DNA of 64,000 bases, taken from positions 235,598,866 through 235,662,865 of the forward strand of contig CM077676.1 of the NCBI GenBank assembly GCA_039707655.1. Direction: 5' to 3'. Below are positions 43,282 to 53,813 of the stretch, one piece after another. Position numbers and translations under genes: made by a program. The notes beneath the pieces are model-generated. The model did no database searches and was not told the DNA's origin. It saw nothing but the letters and a program-made list of their open reading frames with translations. Every line of letters starts with the position of its first letter. The first letter of the stretch is position 1. The DNA comes from Elymus sibiricus. Lineage: Eukaryota > Streptophyta > Magnoliopsida > Poales > Poaceae.

Positions 43282-46200
43282 ATGGAAAGTAATCTTTTGA
43301 GGGGCTTGTTCGGGGTATCTTCACCTCGACTGGAAGCAATAATAGTTGCTCCTCAACCTATTGAACCTACTGAAAATATTTATTATGAAATTCCTTCGGG
43401 TATGATAGAGAAACTGCTAGCTAATCCTTATGCAGGAGATGGAACGGTACATCCCGATATGCACTTGATCTATGTGGATGAAATTTGTGGATTGTTTAAG
43501 CTTGCAGGTTTATCCGGAGATGGAGTTAAGAAGAAAGTATTCCCTTTATCTTTGGAGGGAAAGGCATTGATATGGTATAGGCTATGTGATGATACTGAAA
43601 CATGGGACTAGAACCGGTTGAAGCTGGAATTCCACCAGAAATTTTATCCTATGCATTTGGTTCATCGTGATCGGAATTATATATAATTTTTGGCCTCGTG
43701 AAGGAAAAAGTATCGCTCAAGCTTGTGGGTGTCTTAAGTATATGTTGCACACATGCCCCAATCATGAGCTCTCAAGAGAAATAATTCTTCAAAACTTTTA
43801 TGCTCGTCTTTCTTATAATGATCAATCCATACTTGATACTTCTTCAGCTGGTTCCTTTATGAAGAGAACTATTGAATCTAGATGGGATCTTCTAAAAAGA
43901 ATTAAACGTAACTCTGAAGATTGGGAAATCGACAAAGGTAATGAGTCAGGTATAAATCTTGAGTTTGATTCTGTTAAATATTTTATGGAAACTGATGCTT
44001 TTCGTAAGTTTTGTACTAAATATGGACTTGACTCTGAGATATTAGCCACCTTTTGTGAATCTTTTGCAGCTCATGTTGATCTCCCTAAGGAGAAATGGTT
44101 TAAATATCATCCACCTATTGAATTGAATGAAGAACCTGTTAGTGTTAAAGAAGAAACTATTATTTACCATGTTGATCCAGTTGTGCCTACTGCTTATATT
44201 GAGAAACCTCATTTCCCTGTTAGGATTAAGGAACATGCTAAAGCTTCAGCTGTGGTTAATAAGAGTAATATTAGAGCACCTAGACCTTCTGAACAAATTA
44301 AAGTTGAGCCTAGTGTTGCAATGGTTAAAGATCTTTTGTTTGATAATATTGATGGACATGTCATATATTTCTGTGATGAAGCAATTAGAATTGCTAAGCC
44401 AGACCCTAATGATAAAAACAAACCTGTAGTTGGCATGGATGTTATTTTTGTTAAAATTGGAGATCATTGCTATCATGGTTTATGTGATATTGGTGCTAGT
44501 GTGAGTGCCATTCCATTTACTCTTTATCAAGAAGTCATGAATGATATTGCACTTGTTGAAATTGAAGATATTGATGTTACTATTAAGCTTGCAAATAGAG
44601 ATACTATTTCACCACTTGGGATTGTTAGAGATGTTGAAGTCATGTGTGGTAATATCAAATACCCTACTGATTTTCTTGTTCTTGGATCACCACAAGATGA
44701 TTTTTGTCCCATTATATTTGGTAGACCCTTCTTGAATATTGTTAATGCTAAGATTGATTGCACTAAAGAAATTGTTAGTGTTAATTTTGGTGAGATGTCT
44801 CATGAGTTTAATTTCTCTAAGTTTCGTAGACAGCCTCATGATAAAGAATTACCTAGTAAAGATGAAATTATTGGTCTTGCCTCTATTGTTGTGCCTCCTA
44901 CTGATCCTTTAGAACAATATTTGCTTGAGCATGAGAATGACATGAATATGCATGAAAGAAATGAAATAGATGAATTGTTCCTTAAACAAGCACCTATCCT
45001 GAAACATAATTTGCCCGTTGAAACCTTGGGAGGTCCACCTCCACCCAAGGGTGATCCTGTGTTTGAATTGAAGCAATTACCTGATACTCTTAAATATGCT
45101 TATCTTGATGAAAAGAAGATATATCCTGTTATTATTAGTGCTAACCTTTCAGAGCATGAAGAAAAGACATTACTTAAAACTCTAAAGAAGCACCGTGCCG
45201 CTATTGGATATACTCTCGATGATCTTAAGGGCATTAGTCCCACTTTATGTTAGCATAAAATTCATATGGAGCCAGATGCTAAACCCGTTGTTGATCATCA
45301 AAGAAGGTTGAATCCTAGAATGAAGGATGTGGTAAGAACTGAAATATTAAAGCTTCTGGAAGCAGGTATAATTTATCCCATAGCTGATAGTAGATGGGTA
45401 AGTCCTGTTCATTGTGTTCCTAAGAAAGGAGGTATTACCGTTGTTCCTAATGATAAAAATGAACTTATCCCACAAAGAATTGTAACTGTTTATAGGATGG
45501 TAATTGATTTCAGGAAATTAAATAAAGCTACTAGAAAAGATCATTACCCCTTGCCTTTTATTGATCAAATGTTAGAAAGATTGTCTAAGCATACACACTT
45601 TTGTTTCCTAGATGGTTATTGTGGTTTCTCTCAAATACCTGTGTCACCTGAAGATCAAGAGAAAACCACCTTTACATGTCCTTTTGGAACTTATGCTTAT
45701 CGTCGTATGCCTTTTGGTTTATTTAATGCACCTGCTACCTTTCAAAGATGTATGACTGCTATATTCTCTGACTTTTGTGAAAAGATTGTTGAGGTTTTCA
45801 TGAATGACTTCTCCGTTTACGGAACTTCTTTTGATGATCGCTTGAGCAACCTTGATCGAGTTTCGCAGAGATGTGAAGAAACTAATCTTGTCTTGAATTG
45901 GGAGAAGTGCCACTTTATGGTGAATGAAGGCATAGTCCTTGGGCATAAAATTTCTGAAAGTGGTATTGAAGTTGATAAAGCTAAAGTTGATGCTATTGAG
46001 AAAATGCCATGTCCTAAAGATATCAAAGGTATAAGAAGTTTCCTTGGTCATGTTGGTTTCTATAGAAGGTTTATAAAAGACTTCTCCAAAATTTCTAGAC
46101 CTCTTACCAATCTCTTGCAAAAAGATGTTCCATTCGTTTTTGATGATGATTGTGTAGAAGCCTTTGAAATACTTAAGAAAGCCTTAATTTTTGCACCTAT

Positions 46201-48003
46201 TGTTCAACCACCTGATAGGAACCTACCCTTTGAAATTATGTGTGATGCTAGTGATTATGCTGTAGGTGCTGTTCTAGGACAAAGAGTTGATAAGAAATTA
46301 AATGTTATTCATTATGCTAGTAAAACTCTAGATAGTGCTCAAATAAATTATGCTACTACTGAGAAAGAATTTTTAGCAGTTGTGCTTGCATGTGATAAAT
46401 TCAGATCTTATATTGTTGATTCCAAAGTTACTGTTCACACTGATCATGCTGCTATTAAATATCTTATGGAAAAGAAAGATGCTAAACCTAGACTTATTAG
46501 GTGGGTTCTTTTGCTACAAGAATTTGATTTGCATATTGTTGATAGAAAGGGAGCTGAGAATCCCGTGGCTGATAATTTGTCTAGAATGGAAAATGTTCTT
46601 GATGACCCACTTCCTATTAATGATGATTTTCCTGATGAACAATTAGCTGTGATAAATGCTTCTCGTAATACTTCTTGGTATGCAGACTATGCTAATTACA
46701 TTGTTGCTAAATACATTCCACCTAGCTTTACATACCAACAAAAGAAAAAGTTTTTCTTTGATTTAACACATTACTTTTGGGATGACCCACACTTATATAA
46801 AGAAGGAGTAGATGGTATTATTAGACGTTGTGTACCTGAGCATGAACAGGAACAAATCCTACGTAAGTGCCACTCCGAGGCATATGGAGGACACCATGCG
46901 GGAGACCGAACTGCACATAAGGTATTACAATCTGGTTTTTATTGGCCTACGCTTTTCAAGGATGCACGTAAGTTTGTCCTTTCTTGTGATGAATGTCAAA
47001 GAATTGGTAATGTTGGCAGACGTCAGGAAATGCCTATGAATTATTCACTTGTTATTGAACCATTTGATGTTTGGGGTTTCGATTATATGGGACCTTTTCC
47101 TAAATTCAATGGGTATACTCATATTTTAGTTGCTGTTGATTACGTTACTAAGTGGGTAGAAGATATTCCAACTAGTAGTGCTGATCATAACACCTCTATT
47201 AAAATGCTTAAAGAAGTTATTTTCATGAGGTTTGGAGTCCCTAGATATTTAATGACTGATGGTGGTTCGCATTTTATTCATGGTGCTTTCCGTAAGTTGC
47301 TTGCTAAATATGATGTTAACCATAGAATTGCATCTCCTTATCATCCTCAGTCTAGTGGTCAAGTTGAATTAACTAATAGAGAAATAAAATTGATTTTGCA
47401 AAAGACTGTCAATAGATCCAGAAAGAATTGGTCTAAGAAACTTGATGATGCATTGTGGGCTTACAGAACAGCATATAAAAATGCTATGGGTATGTCTCCG
47501 TATAAAATGGTTTATGGAAAAGCATGTCATTTACCTCTTGAGTTAGAATATAAAGCTTATTGGGCAATTAAAGAACTTAACTATGATTTTAAACTTGCCG
47601 GTGAGAAGAGGTTATTTGATATTAGCTCTTTGGATGAATGGAGAACCCAAGCATATGAAAATGGCAAGTTGTTTAAAGAAAAGGTTAAAAGATGGCATGA
47701 CAAAAGAATTCAAAAACGGGAATTCAAAGTAGGTGATCATGTTCTTTTATACAATTCTTGTCTAAGATTTTTTGCAGGAAAACTTCTCTCTAATGGGAGG
47801 GGCCATATGTCATCGAAGAAGTTTATCGCTCCAGAGCCATCAAAATAAATAACTCCGAAGGCAATAATTCAAGAGTGGTGAATGGGCAATGAATTAAGCA
47901 TTATATTTCAGGTACTCCCATTAATGTTGAAACTAATATTATTGAAACAATTACACCGGAAGAGCACATCAAAGAGTCCTTCTGGAACGCTCCAGAACCC
48001 TGA
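43282..48003 (+). pseudogene. Athila-type gag-pol, broken, RT catalytic Asp replaced
   Basis: ATG at 43282 (MESNLLRGLFGV). Gag has GDGVKKKVFPLSLEGKALIW; a TAG at 43609-43611 and a 1-base loss near 43680 follow. Then ARLSYNDQSILDTSSAGSF, a protease with DIGASVSAIP (44485), a TAG at 45251-45253, RT from about 45300 ([40 protein letters not shown]). At the RT active site FMNDFSVYG the first of the two aspartates is Asn (AAT at 45803-45805). RNase H has [14 protein letters not shown]. Integrase keeps its HHCC finger ([10 protein letters not shown]...CDECQRIG) and catalytic D (FDYMGPF), D (TDGGSHF), E (GQVELTNRE). A frameshift near 47800 precedes the natural end, which can be followed to TGA at 48001. 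RT would be inactive even without the stops. Confidence 0.93.
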
Positions 48004-48338
48004 AAAGGGGTAGGTATGTGATACGGTAAGTAAACCGACTCCAAAAATTCCATAAAATTATTTCTGTCAGTTTTGGAATATTAGAAAAATTTAAAAAAAA
48101 TAAGAAACAGCCGACGGGATCCACGTGTCGCCCACAAGGCAACAGGGCGCGACCCCCCTGGGGCGCGCCGTGATGCCTTGTGGACCCCATGTGTGCCTTC
48201 CCGACTCCGTTTTCTTCCCGTATGCTTGTTTAACAAGATAAAATTCTTTATATATACTCCGATATGTTTTGACCACCGCATCGCAAGTTTCTCCTCTGTT
48301 GTTGTTTCGGGCTACTTTTCTGATAGATCTAGATCGCC
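48004..48338 (+). other. Spacer after Athila pol, with a copy of the LTR palindrome
   Basis: Noncoding. Contains CCCACAAGGCAACAGGGCGCG ... GGCGCGCCGTGATGCCTTGTGG at 48131-48182, nearly the same palindrome as in both LTRs, although this is internal sequence. Confidence 0.7.
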
Positions 48339-48790
48339 ATGGCTCCCCGAAGACTCCGCACCAAGCACCGGATTGTTCAACCTTGACCCGGAAAACGTCC
48401 TTTCAGCAAAGTATATTATGAGTGGTCGTCTGGAGAGGAGGACATTGCTATGGAGGAGGAACCCGAAAAGGTCATGGAGGACCAGATTCAAGGAGAAGAA
48501 GATCAAACCATGCACAAGGAGGAGCCTACGGAAAAGGGAGATTCATGGCAAACTCTTTATGATAAATTTCCCCCATCTGAAGTTGATACACTAAAAGTTT
48601 TTGAAGTAATTTGTGCTCAGAATACTTAACTTACTCATGAAGTTGTTGTGTTAGAAGAGCAGAATCATGCTCTTCGAAGGATCAATCATAATCTGGAGTA
48701 CTTGCTGAAGTTGAAGGACAAGCCTACCTCACCATCACCACCATCATCCGAAGAAGGAGACTTGAGGACACGGGTATGGGCACTCCCCTT
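48339..48790 (+). pseudogene. Athila third ORF remnant (env position), not env-like in sequence
   Basis: Begins MAPRRLRTKHRIVQP then stops (48384-48386). A shifted frame continues YEWSSGEEDIAMEEEPEKV, then WQTLYDKFPPSEVDTLKVFE, and after a TAA at about 48628, LEEQNHALRRINHNLEYLL, a short coiled coil. It sits where Athila elements carry their third gene. I see no signal peptide or membrane segment in this stretch, so an envelope role is not supported; identity of the protein is unknown. A PPT-like AAGCTTGGGGGAG follows at 48801-48813. Confidence 0.55.
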
Positions 48791-48813
48791 GCCTTGTGCC
48801 AAGCTTGGGGGAG

Positions 48814-50296
48814 GCGCCCCGGTATCGTATCACCACCACTTTTTCATCATCATTATCTATCTTAGTTCGATCCTTAGTTATTTCATGATTTAGAGGAATA
48901 AAATTTTAGTAGGATTTAGTTTTGAGTGTTTGCTTTGTGATCTATCTATCTATGTAATCATGTGTGAAAGTTATATAATAAAGAGTAGTTTGAGTTGAGT
49001 GTTTTGCTTTTGACGATCCAATCTTAGAAATAAAGAAAGAATAAAAATAAGATCATATGCTAATCCCATGGGGAGTGATGACGTCACATAAAAAAGGTAT
49101 AATTGATAAAACTTGTTGGAAGTTGACAAACATAGCATTGGTCATTGTAGCAATTCATGAAAAAGTAATAAAGGAAGAGAGGTCTCACATATAAATACAC
49201 TATCTTGGACATCTTTTATGATTGCGAGCCCCCATCATATATTCTATGTCAATTAGTTGACGTTGGACAAGGAAGACAACGTAATGGGTTATGTTTGCTT
49301 ATATTCACATAGAAGTTATATTGTTTTGGATCCTCTAACATGTGGTGTTTGCCCCCTATCTTTGCTAGCCAAAAATCCGCACCAAGTAGAGATACTACTT
49401 GTGCATCCAAAAACCCTTAAACCCAGTTTCATGCCATGAGAGTCCACTATATCTACCTATGGATTGAATAAGATCCTTCAAGTAAGTTGTCATCGGTGCA
49501 AAAGCAATAAAAATTGCTCCTAAATATGTATGAACTTTTATTGTAAGGGAAAATAAGCTTTGTACGATCTTGTGATGGTGAAGGAATAAAAGTGACAGAC
49601 TGCATAATCTCTATCACAAGGGGCAATAAAAAGTGACGTTCCTTTACATTAAGAGCTTGCACATCCAAAAACAAAAGCGCATGACAACCTCTGCTTCCCT
49701 CTGCGAAGGGCCTATCTTTTACTTTATGTATTTACTTTCATGCAAGAGTCAATAGTATTCTCCTCTATTCCATTTTTATTTTCTCTTTTGGCAAACATCA
49801 TGTGGTGGGGATTGATCCATGCATATATATCCAGTCGAATGTAGGTGATCATGAGTTATTATGGTTGACATTACCCTTGAGGTAAATACGTTGGGAGGCG
49901 AAATTATAAGCCCCTATCTTTCTATGTGTTCGACTGAAACGTTTGCTCCATAAGTATGACATGACTGTCAGCAATCATAGAAGACTAAATGATAGTTGAG
50001 TATGTGAACTTGCTAAACAAAGCTCTTACCTAGACTCTTTCTGATAATATCATGAATTGCAATTGCTTCAGTGACTGAGATCATAGTTTGTTAATTATCA
50101 CTTTGGTTTATGGTTCATACTTTAACTTGTGGATGAATTGTCACTTTTTCATGAGAAGTTTTATGATGATATATTGCTGTTATAATAAGGATCATGATGC
50201 TCCATGTCCGTATTTTATTTTTATCGACGCCTCTCTCTCTAAACATGTGGTCATGATTATCGATTTCGACTTTTCGCTTGAGGGCAAGCGAGGTCT
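48814..50296 (+). other. Athila 3' internal noncoding region
   Basis: About 1.5 kb of AT-rich DNA between the internal PPT-like tract and the terminal PPT. No ORF with recognisable similarity; the open frames are short and unconserved-looking. Typical long spacer of Athila-type elements. Confidence 0.6.
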
Positions 50297-50310
50297 AAGC
50301 TTGGGGGAGT
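50297..50310 (+). promoter_or_regulatory. Polypurine tract of the Athila-type element
   Basis: AAGCTTGGGGGAGT directly before the 3' LTR start at 50311; primes plus-strand DNA synthesis. The same 13 bases occur at 48801-48813. Confidence 0.85.
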
Positions 50311-51599
50311 TGATACGTCCAATTTGCATCATGATTTCTTACTGTTAATTATTATGCTTTTAATCATTATTCCACTTTATGGTACAATTCTTATGCCTTT
50401 TCTCTCTTAATTTGCAAGATTGACATGAAGAGGGAGAATGCCGGCACCTGGAATTCTGGACCTGAAATAGCCACGTCAGAGATACCTATTCTACACAGCT
50501 CCAATTGACATGAAATTTCATGGAGATTTTTTATTGAATATATAAAAAATACTGGAGAAAAAAATGCCAGAGGGGACCCCCCAGTTGCCCAAAAGGCAAC
50601 AGGACGCGTACCCCCTGGGCGCGCCCTATTGCCTTGTGGGACCCACAGCTGGCGTCTGCCCCCTCCTTCTGCTATATAAGGTCATTTTCCCTAGAAAAAA
50701 TAAAGAGAAGACTTTCGGGATGAAGCGCCGCCGTCTCGAGGCGGAACCTGGGCAGGAGCTATTTTGCTCTCCGGCGGAGCGATTCCGCCGGGGATACTTC
50801 CCTCCCGGAGGTGGAAATCGAAGCCATCGACATCACCACCGATCCTCTCATCATGGGAGGACCAATCTTCATCAACATCTTCACTAGCACCATCTCATCT
50901 CAAACCCTAGTTCATCTCTTGTATTCAATCTTTGTCTCAAAACCTCAGATTGGTACCTGTGGGTTGCTAGTAGTGTTGATTACATCTTGTAGTTGATGCT
51001 AGTTGGTTTATTTGGTGGAAGATTATATGTTCAGATCCTTAATGCTATTCAATACCCCTCTGATCTTGAACATGAATATGATTTGTGAGTAGTTACTTTT
51101 GTTCTTGAGGACATGGGAGAAGTCTTGTCATAAGTAATCATGTGAATTTGGTATTCGTTCGATATTTTGATGATATTTATGTTGTTGCTTCCTTTAGTGG
51201 TGTCGTGTGAACGTCGACTACATGACACTTCACCATCTTGGGGCCTAAGGGAAGGCATTGTGGGGTAGTAATTAGATGATGGGTTGCTAGGGTCACTACA
51301 GGAATCAACTAATTTGCCGTCAGCCAGTTCTTTGCCGTCTCCTAGCAGACGACACAGAAGGTATTTGCCGTCTGCATCCGAAAAGCAGACGGCAAAGAAC
51401 GAACTCATGGCAAAGGTATAGTTTGCCATCAGTGCATTCTTTGCCGTCTGCCAGCAGACAGCAAAGAGACCAGCTGGGCCCCACTGGACCGTGGAGCTGG
51501 CTAGGTCAAATGGACGGGCTGGATGCCGTCTGCTAGCTCTTTGTCGTCTGCCTTTTGGCCCTTTGCCGTCTGCTGTCAGACGGCAAAGAAGATGCCTAC

Positions 51600-53125
51600 C
51601 TAACGGCCGTTCCCCCCCTCTCCCCCCTCTCTCTCTCTCCCCCCACCTCACCCACCCACCACACCCCACTAGCACACCCGCCGCCCCAGCCCCGCCGTTC
51701 CCAACGCCGCCCAGCACCGCCGCCAGCCAGACCCGCCGCCGGCCCCTGCGCCCGCCCCGCCCCCCGGCCCCTGCGCCCGCCCCTCCCCCGACCACCTCGC
51801 AGCAGGAGCCCGGGCCGGATCCAGGCCGCGGCGAGCCCCGCAACGGCTCCAGGACGCGACGCCCCATCGCCGAAGCCAGGCCGCGGCGCCGCCCCCCTCT
51901 CCGCGGCCCTCCTCCACCACCGTGGCGTCCTCCCCACGCCACCCCCGACCCGCCCCACGCCGGCCTTCCTCCCTGCGTTGGCCCTCCTCCACCGGCCTTC
52001 CTCCACCACCGCGGCGTCCTCCTCGATCCAAGGTGAGCCCTCCTGCTCGATCCAAGATTTTTAGCATGAATTTAATTTTGTTAGTGAGTAATGAAAATAG
52101 GTCAAAAAATCTAGACATATACTATTTTGTTAGTGAGGAAGACATACTATTAGCACCAGATCATGTAATAACCGAAGCAACTTTAGTTTTCTTGTCCATG
52201 TCTGTTAGAAGCAACCTCAAATTTGAAACACCCAAAGAAGTTGAAGCTTAAGTAGCATCATGATTATCTGGAAATAGGACACTTGTCCATGCCTTTTGAC
52301 AACTCACATGCCTTGCCCTCATATTCAAGGAGGGTGAGATTAAATGGTGAAACAGAAAACCATATGCACGACTCGACGATTGATTTGCTTTTTTTTGGAT
52401 GATAACAAAAGTGTACAAGATGTACATATAAATGCTTTAAAAATGAGATGAACGATATGCATAACAATTTGATGTGTAGAAATAAAAGAACTTTTGGGAA
52501 TTTTCAAGCTAGAACATTTGCCGGCCTATCTTCATTGGCTTTTGCCAGGCGACCGGTGTCATATCTACATACTGCTAAAACATCCGATGCAAGAACATCA
52601 AACTATAGTAGGGGAAATTTAGTAATAGGTATCTAAAAATAAGTGGCATGAACATTTAAAGTTTGTTTCCTCGATGCAGTGAAATCTTCTGTAGGCATAC
52701 GTATAGCAACTTCTGGCTTGTATATATAAATAAAACTTTATTTGTAGGTTTCTAGTAAAATGGCAGTGCATTGCAACGGGCAACAATGTTTATAAATAAA
52801 TTAAATAGATGATACAACTAAAACCTTGAGAACATAGATGTATGGTTTTGATAATCATGTTTAAGCAATTTCACCGACCAGATTGTGAGTAACTATTTGA
52901 CATCATAATTTTGTCGATCAATCAGAGCGACGATCTTCTCTTCACATCCATGAGCACCGTCGGTCCCGTTGCCGTTGCCGTCGTCGTTCGACTATCGCCT
53001 CTACGGTCTAGGGGTGTGCTTGACTGTCATCTCCTCCCCCTCCCCTATTTGCCCTGTTCCAGTCATCGTGCCGATGCCACTAGATTTTACTTTCATGTCA
53101 AGTCTCGTAACCTAGGCGTCTCCCG
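51600..53125. other. CACTA-2 5' region, GC-rich then AT-rich, no gene
   Basis: 51600-52030 is C-rich low-complexity DNA (cccctctcccccc, ccgccgccccagccccgcc) open in many frames, which I do not treat as coding. It could be a GC-rich leader, since a CGATCCAAG/GTGAGC donor-like site lies at about 52030. 52040-53125 is AT-rich and has no supported ORF. Confidence 0.5.
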
Positions 53126-53189
53126 TTCGAAAGGGCGGCATCTATAAATATGCATGTCTTTGCATATTTATAACTGCCATCCTTTCGAA
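53126..53189. repeat. Hairpin 1 in CACTA-2 (29-bp arms)
   Basis: TTCGAAAGGGCGGCA and TATAAATATGCA at 53126-53154 pair with TGCATATTTATA and TGCCATCCTTTCGAA at 53161-53189, leaving a 6-base loop. The arms contain a TATAAATA motif and lie 370 bp before the Tnp2 start. Confidence 0.8.
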
Positions 53190-53212
53190 TTGTCCACGTT
53201 ATCCATGGATAG

Positions 53213-53426
53213 CCCGAGTATGTGTAGATTGGGTTCGTTTTCCCATGCTCTGCTCCGGATCCGATGCAGAATTTCGTCAGTGCCTCCCTGTTGTTCTCCG
53301 GGTACACATCCTCTCTGTTTAATGCCGAGACGTGTATCAGGAGAACAGCGGGGAGGTGCTGCCAAAATTTTGCGTCGGATCTCGAGCAGAGCATGGGAAA
53401 ACGAACCCAATCTACACATACTCGGG
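53213..53426. repeat. Hairpin 2 in CACTA-2 (about 94-bp arms)
   Basis: CCCGAGTATGTGTAGATTGG onwards (53213-53306) is inverted at 53333-53426, with about 80-85% pairing across the stem and a 26-base loop. It could be a nested MITE or a foldback structure; no target duplication is evident beside it. Confidence 0.85.
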
Positions 53427-53559
53427 TGGGATTAGGACCTATCTTTACCTATTAGCGTGTAGGTTGCATGAACGTAATAAAATTGACAAACTTGATTAAC
53501 TGATGAATATATATGCTGAATTATATATATATTTCTTGGGTGTTTAGTAGGTAGGCAAG

Positions 53560-53780
53560 ATGAGTGATCGTGCGTGGATGTACACCGGTCACACTAGTCA
53601 GGAAGACATGACCAATGAATGGTTAACAAAAACCAAGGGGTTTGTGAAAGCCGCATTTGCAAATGGCCAGAGAAAAACCTGGCCCCTGTGTTAGGTGCGA
53701 CAACTTTTCTCAGAGGAAAGAGTATGAAATGGGTAAACACGTGTAGAAGTGGGGGTTTACGCCCGATTATACGGTGTTAT
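53560..53780 (+). pseudogene. Tnp2-type transposase, N-terminal (Transpos_assoc) remnant
   Basis: ATG at 53560: MSDRAWMYTGHTSQEDM, then TNEWLTKTKGFVKAAFANGQ and KTWPLC, stop at 53692-53694. This is the start of the transposase-associated domain that opens CACTA Tnp2 proteins (WMY motif, then F..A). The following CPCxKC-like zinc residues are visible only in shifted frames (53690-53770), so small indels have broken it. About 70 bp further on the sequence jumps into the intron before the Transposase_24 exon: the catalytic Tnp2 body is deleted. Confidence 0.8.
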
Positions 53781-53813
53781 TGTACTAATCAGTGTTGTCT
53801 CATTTGATTGCAG

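Noticed and set aside
48339..48790. Envelope gene in the Athila-type element
   Set aside because: Position fits, but there is no signal peptide or transmembrane segment in the visible sequence; described only as a third-ORF remnant.
51491..52118. GC-rich ORFs of up to 297 residues on both strands near the CACTA-2 left end
   Set aside because: Open in several overlapping frames because of C/G-rich low complexity and lack of A/T; no domain recognised.
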